From positions 124,001 to 188,000 of the forward strand of contig PHBY01000002.1 in the NCBI GenBank assembly GCA_002840735.1: a stretch of 64,000 bases of DNA. The letters run 5' to 3'. The stretch's first letter is position 1. Each line of letters opens with the position of its first letter. The notes beneath the pieces are model-generated. The model made no database searches. It was not told the origin of the DNA and saw nothing but the letters and a program-made list of their open reading frames with translations. Positions 60,695-64,000 of this stretch are shown piece after piece. The position numbers were made by a program, and so were the translations under genes. This DNA comes from Chloroflexi bacterium HGW-Chloroflexi-2 (lineage in GTDB: Bacteria; Chloroflexota; Anaerolineae; Anaerolineales; Anaerolineaceae).

Positions 60695-62347
60695 TCACTC
60701 AATTGCGATGATGAATTGATAGTGAGGTTGTCCACCTTCGTGAATTTCAATCTCGAATTGAGGATATTTTTCTCTGATGTGGTCAATAATCAAGTTGACG
60801 TCTTGTTTCGAAATATCCGAACCATAAAATAATGTCAGTCTTTCTCTTTCATCTAAATCCACGCGTTTGAGAATTTCAAAGCAGGCACTTTCAATAGAGG
60901 GTGAGGAGGCGATTAATTCAGAATTGAATAAAGCGATTGCTTCACCTTCTTGAACATTTACACCGTTGATCTCTACCGATCTGGTTGCTACTGTTATCTC
61001 ACCTGTGTCAACTTCTGTAATTGCTTCGTTCATCTCCTCGAATATTTCATCAATATCACCAAATGGATCCAAACGTAACATTGCAGACAGCCCCTGGGGG
61101 ATTGTTTTACATGGCAATACTTCAACATGCTTTACGGTAGCCTCTTTGGCAGATTTTGCAGCAAGGAAAATATTTTTATTGTTGGGGAGAATAATTACTT
61201 TATCTGTGGGGAGATTTTCAAATGAATGTAAAATCTCTTCCGTACTGGGATTCATAGTTTGTCCACCCTGAACAATCGCAGCCGCACCTAAACTGGCAAA
61301 AATTTGTGAAAGACCAAATCCCGGGGATACTGCCACAACTGCTACCTGATCTGGTTCCACGGGCATCAAATCCAGTTGCTTTTGTTGGCTTGATTCTTTT
61401 TGTTCCATCTGATCAATTAAATTTTCCATATAAACTTTTGTTATTGTGCCTAATTTCATTGTGTAGTCTATAGGAAGATATCGATTTTCGGTGGGTACAT
61501 GAATATGCATCCTGTACATCCCATCTCCTTCCCCAACCTGTATAGATGTTCCCATTTCAGTTAAGTCTGAATAGAAAATATCCAGGTTAAGGGGGTCGGA
61601 AGGTCGAAAATCTACTATAACTTCAAAATCCTGTCCGGGTTCTATTTCTTCCATATCACCGCCATTCATTAACGCAATTGGTTGTACCAATTTAGCCGTG
61701 CTGGCTTCAAGAGATTCCCCACGAAGATATTTAAGGAAACCCTCAAGAATGAAAAACAAGCCTTTTCCACCAGAATCAACAACTCCGGCTTGTTTAAGAA
61801 TAGGTAATAGTTCAGGTGTATATTGAACTGATTTGTCCGCTTCTTTTACAATAAAATCTAGAAACTCTTCTAAATCTTCCGTTTTGGTAATTACTTCTTC
61901 ACTAGCAATAGAAATATCTTTTGCTACAGTTAATATTGTCCCTTCAACAGGTCGAACAACGCCTTTATAAGCAGTATTCTTTGCCTCTATAAGTGCTTTT
62001 GAAAAATCAGATAAATTCATTGCATCATGGTTGTCCAATGCGCGAGAAAAACCTCTCCAAATCTGGGAGAGTATAACTCCGGAATTCCCACGAGCGCCCA
62101 TCAAAGCTCCCTGGGCGACTGAATGAGCAATTTTGGATATTTTTTTCTCTCCGGAATTTTGGATTTCATTATATGCAGCTTGCATTGTTAATAGCATATT
62201 TGTTCCTGTATCGCCGTCAGGAACTGGAAAAACATTTAAAGAGTTGACCAGTTGTTGATTTGTTCTAAGCCAATTTAAGCCAGCCTCAATTAGTAATTTA
62301 AAAAGTTGACCGTCAACGGATTTAAAAGTCTTGAGTTCTTGATTCAT
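60695..62347 (-). CDS. fakA: DAK2/DegV-linked fatty acid kinase (FakA-like, YloV)
   Basis: A 550-aa protein. The N-terminal DAK2 (DhaL) domain has NVFPVPDGDTGTNMLLTMQAAY (Mg-ATP aspartates), MGARGNSGVILSQIWRGFS and KQAGVVDSGGKGLFFILEG. The middle DAK1_2-type region and C-terminal domain (KTIPQGLSAML; LFYGSDI) follow. FakA phosphorylates FakB-bound fatty acids to acyl-phosphates for phospholipid synthesis. The gene follows asp23 (37 bases), as yloV follows yloU in Bacillus, and is followed by fakB. Fatty-acid salvage is the likely role; the older view as dihydroxyacetone kinase does not fit the partner. Confidence 0.9.
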   Translation of the reverse strand: MNQELKTFKSVDGQLFKLLIEAGLNWLRTNQQLVNSLNVFPVPDGDTGTNMLLTMQAAYNEIQNSGEKKISKIAHSVAQGALMGARGNSGVILSQIWRGFSRALDNHDAMNLSDFSKALIEAKNTAYKGVVRPVEGTILTVAKDISIASEEVITKTEDLEEFLDFIVKEADKSVQYTPELLPILKQAGVVDSGGKGLFFILEGFLKYLRGESLEASTAKLVQPIALMNGGDMEEIEPGQDFEVIVDFRPSDPLNLDIFYSDLTEMGTSIQVGEGDGMYRMHIHVPTENRYLPIDYTMKLGTITKVYMENLIDQMEQKESSQQKQLDLMPVEPDQVAVVAVSPGFGLSQIFASLGAAAIVQGGQTMNPSTEEILHSFENLPTDKVIILPNNKNIFLAAKSAKEATVKHVEVLPCKTIPQGLSAMLRLDPFGDIDEIFEEMNEAITEVDTGEITVATRSVEINGVNVQEGEAIALFNSELIASSPSIESACFEILKRVDLDERERLTLFYGSDISKQDVNLIIDHIREKYPQFEIEIHEGGQPHYQFIIAIE

Positions 62348-62384
62348 AATTCTCCTAGTGAAATAGGTATTCTAATATAAGAAG

Positions 62385-62741
62385 TTAATCCGTATCACTT
62401 ATTCGCAATGCGCGAATGTGCACGTTTACTTTCTCAACTGGAATACCAATGGTTTTTTCAACCCGATAACGGACATTATTGCTAACTGATTCGGCTACCA
62501 TCTTTATTCGAGTGCCATATTCAACAACGATAAAAAGATCGATCTCAATACTATTACCATCATATCTGACATCTACTCCCATGCTTGGGTCCTTGACGAT
62601 TGCCTGGGCAATTCCTTCTGCGAAATTCTTAGCAGCCAAGCCCACCACACCATACGATTCTATGGCTGATTGGTGAGCAATCGTCGAGATGGCTCGGTGT
62701 GAAACATAAATATTACCCATTGGATTTTTTATCTCTTTCAT
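62385..62741 (-). CDS. Asp23/Gls24 family envelope-stress protein
   Basis: A 118-aa protein of the Asp23/YloU family. GNIYVSHRAISTIAHQSAIE starts the fold; SYGVVGLAAKNFAEGIAQAI and VEYGTRIKMVAESVSNNVRY and KVNVHIRALR are typical. The start at 62741 follows GGGAG; the longer frame upstream (to 62846) is not used. It heads the fakA-fakB-recG-coaD unit and diverges from rpmB, the order rpmB-yloU-yloV-(...)-recG known from Bacillus. Members interact with the membrane and cell-envelope stress. Confidence 0.92.
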   Translation of the reverse strand: MKEIKNPMGNIYVSHRAISTIAHQSAIESYGVVGLAAKNFAEGIAQAIVKDPSMGVDVRYDGNSIEIDLFIVVEYGTRIKMVAESVSNNVRYRVEKTIGIPVEKVNVHIRALRISDTD

Positions 62742-62770
62742 AAGTAATCTCCCTAACAAAAACACGAATC

Positions 62771-62799
62771 TTGAAAAAAGATACGGTGTGTGGTAATAT
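62771..62799 (+). promoter_or_regulatory. Promoter of rpmB
   Basis: TTGAAA (62771-62776) and TAATAT (62794-62799) with exactly 17-bp spacing; start near 62806, leaving a leader of about 65 bases. The divergent asp23 promoter must lie in the same 130-bp gap. Confidence 0.6.
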
Positions 62800-62870
62800 A
62801 TCAGATTGTTGTGTAAAGAACAATATAGTTGATGAAAAATTAGCACTCATTGGTGAAAGGATCCTTTATT

Positions 62871-63056
62871 ATGGCAAAATGTGAGAAATGTGGAAAGGCA
62901 ACAACTTTTGGTCATAACCGCAGTTTTTCCATGCGTGCTACCAACCGGAAATTTAAACCCAATTTGCAAAAGGTTTCTGTTTTTGAAGGTGGCCGGAAAG
63001 TTCAGAAAGTACTTTGTACTCGATGCATCCGAACAATGGTTAAATCTGTAAATTAG
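62871..63056 (+). CDS. rpmB: 50S ribosomal protein L28 (zinc-binding form)
   Basis: This 61-aa ribosomal protein starts MAKCEKCGKATTFGHNRSFS and includes RATNRKFKPNLQKVSV and GRKVQKVLCTRCIRT. The two Cys-x2-Cys pairs (CEKC, CTRC) make it the zinc-binding C+ type. The ATG at 62871 follows AAAGGATC; an upstream in-frame GTG-start extension is unlikely. It is convergent with rpe and ends in a terminator. Confidence 0.96.
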   Translation: MAKCEKCGKATTFGHNRSFSMRATNRKFKPNLQKVSVFEGGRKVQKVLCTRCIRTMVKSVN

Positions 63057-63087
63057 TCCACTTATTGAATTGCCAACAAAACGAAAG

Positions 63088-63113
63088 TCGCGGTTAATCC
63101 CGTGATTTTTGTT
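63088..63113 (+). terminator. Intrinsic terminator after rpmB
   Basis: TCGCGG (63088-63093) pairs with CCGTGA (63100-63105, one G-T pair), followed by TTTTTGTTT. It lies tail to tail with the end of rpe at 63118. Confidence 0.72.
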
Positions 63114-63117
63114 TAAT

Positions 63118-63765
63118 CTAATAATTTCGTAATGCATCAACGCCAGCCTTAATTCCCTGGGGATAATCATAAATAGCAGTTGCTGCGACAATAACATCTG
63201 CACCTGCTTCGATTACAGATTTGATCGTATCTTTATTGATGCCTCCATCAACCTGCAATAAGATTTTTTGTGCAGATAGGTCAATCAATTTTCGAATTTT
63301 TTTTATTTTTGGCAACATCTCTGGAAGAAATTTTTGACCGGAAAATCCTGGATTTACAGACATTACCAATACCAAATCAATAAATGGCAGGACCTCCTCA
63401 ATTGATTCTGTAGGTGAGCCGGGATTCAATACGATACCAGCTTTACAACCCAATTCTTTGATTTGTTGAATCGTACGTAAAACATTTGGATTATTCTCAA
63501 TATGAATACTGATGTAGTCAGCCCCAGCTTTTGCAAAAGCTTCAATATGCCTTTCAGGTTGGTTAATCATCAAATGTACATCCAATGGTAAATTGGTTGC
63601 TTTTTTACAAAACGGCAAGAACATTGAACCAATGGTTATGTTTGGAACAAATTGCCCATCCATCACATCAATATGCAACCAATCAACTCCTGCTCGTTCT
63701 GTTTTTTTCAACTCTTCTTCAAAAGATAGAAAATCTAATGAAATTATGGATGAGGAAATAATCAT
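63118..63765 (-). CDS. rpe: Ribulose-phosphate 3-epimerase
   Basis: This 215-aa TIM-barrel enzyme interconverts ribulose-5-phosphate and xylulose-5-phosphate in the pentose phosphate pathway. SSSIISLDFLSFEEELKKTE starts it; WLHIDVMDGQFVPNIT, LDVHLMINQPE, VLVMSVNPGFSGQKF and LQVDGGINKDTIKSVIEAGADVIV hold metal and catalytic residues. AGG precedes the ATG. It lies 7 bases after the partial gene upstream, so they are one unit. In Bacillus rpe is in the same neighbourhood as rpmB-yloU-yloV-recG. Confidence 0.96.
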   Translation of the reverse strand: MIISSSIISLDFLSFEEELKKTERAGVDWLHIDVMDGQFVPNITIGSMFLPFCKKATNLPLDVHLMINQPERHIEAFAKAGADYISIHIENNPNVLRTIQQIKELGCKAGIVLNPGSPTESIEEVLPFIDLVLVMSVNPGFSGQKFLPEMLPKIKKIRKLIDLSAQKILLQVDGGINKDTIKSVIEAGADVIVAATAIYDYPQGIKAGVDALRNY

Positions 63766-63772
63766 TCGAAAT

Positions 63773-64000
63773 TTACCTGCCAGAATTTAATGAAAACCAA
63801 ATATAAAGCCAGAAGGGGATCAATCCACCTGCTAAAAGAAACGCTAATAATGCTAAAAGAGCTGTTTTCCAATCAAAAGTGCCAGATTGTTTTTTCTCGA
63901 CGGTCGAAAGGTTCGAACTGATTTTTGATTTTTTCTCAACAGAAGAAGAGTCAAGCAAGGCAGAAATTTGATTGTTTTGCGCATTGATTTTGTAAGATTC
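63773..64000 (-). CDS. Partial membrane protein, C-terminal end (5' truncated by window)
   Basis: The frame is open from the window edge to TAA at 63773-63775, with no stop upstream, so the visible 75 residues are the C-terminal end of a larger protein. The frame's own TTG at 63958 is internal. A polar linker rich in Ser and Lys is followed by one hydrophobic helix (TALLALLAFLLAGGLIPFWLYIWF) and a short tail SLNSGR. No domain is recognised. It is directly upstream of rpe. Confidence 0.6.
   Translation of the reverse strand, partial: ESYKINAQNNQISALLDSSSVEKKSKISSNLSTVEKKQSGTFDWKTALLALLAFLLAGGLIPFWLYIWFSLNSGR

Overview
The window is a gene-dense bacterial chromosome segment with low GC (roughly 38 percent by eye). 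It suggests a member of the Chloroflexota, most likely the Anaerolineae. This rests on several signs: an F1-ATPase alpha subunit with a long extra segment; Pro-Thr-Asn-Thr-rich cell-surface proteins with an IPVTG sorting motif; a nuoC-nuoD fusion; a tungsten-type aldehyde:ferredoxin oxidoreductase next to 2-oxoacid:ferredoxin oxidoreductase genes; and a coiled-coil protein of a kind I associate with this phylum. The lineage is inferred from gene content, not proven. Nothing looks like plasmid or prophage. The only mobile DNA seen is two copies of one small MITE-like element.

Layout. 1-5.9 kb: end of an RlmI-type methyltransferase, tmRNA, MITE copy A, an ABC exporter operon with a lipocalin-like CrtC/AttH protein, tRNA-Val. 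6-12.1 kb: FAH-family hydrolase, then a cell-surface island. The island has a sortase, two tandem structured leader RNAs with terminators, an orphan response regulator, a PTNT-repeat surface protein, a third leader RNA copy, a second surface protein, and a divergent secreted sortase-like protein. 12.3-15 kb: yebC-ruvC-trmH-ruvA. 15.3-20.9 kb: F1-ATPase atpA-G-D-C and mreB. 20.9-24.8 kb (minus): rex, a YugP-type protease, tRNA-Arg, a frameshifted AIR-synthase-like gene, a radical SAM gene. 25-30 kb: AOR, glmS ribozyme plus glmS, a LOG-type gene, MITE copy B. 30.2-37.6 kb: an Fe-S-type regulator diverging across a perfect palindrome from nuoB-nuoCD-nuoI, a four-Cys protein, an Mrp-type ATPase, ricT and an M20 peptidase. 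37.7-41.4 kb: GntR regulator and korAB. 41.4-46 kb (minus): pyruvate kinase/rhodanese and argF/ornithine aminotransferase. 46-52.4 kb: ctaA facing a minus-strand cluster of two SDRs, an FmdB zinc ribbon, a SpoU methylase, a TIGR03960/DUF2344 pair and DUF503. 52.5-56.3 kb: folC-lon. 56.3-64 kb: a minus-strand operon asp23-fakA-fakB-recG-coaD-coiled coil, divergent rpmB, rpe and a truncated membrane protein.

How it fits together. Energy genes point to ferredoxin-linked anaerobic metabolism (AOR, KOR, Rex, peripheral-arm complex I), but a heme A synthase hints at oxygen respiration in the same genome. The standout is the leader RNA at about 7.83-8.05 kb and 10.19-10.29 kb. Three copies share a stem-bulge-hairpin-pseudoknot fold with compensatory base changes, and the pseudoknot's 3' strand overlaps the 5' arm of an intrinsic terminator. 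I recognise no known riboswitch class in it. It precedes the response regulator and both sortase-substrate genes, so it is a candidate undescribed RNA switch controlling cell-surface proteins.
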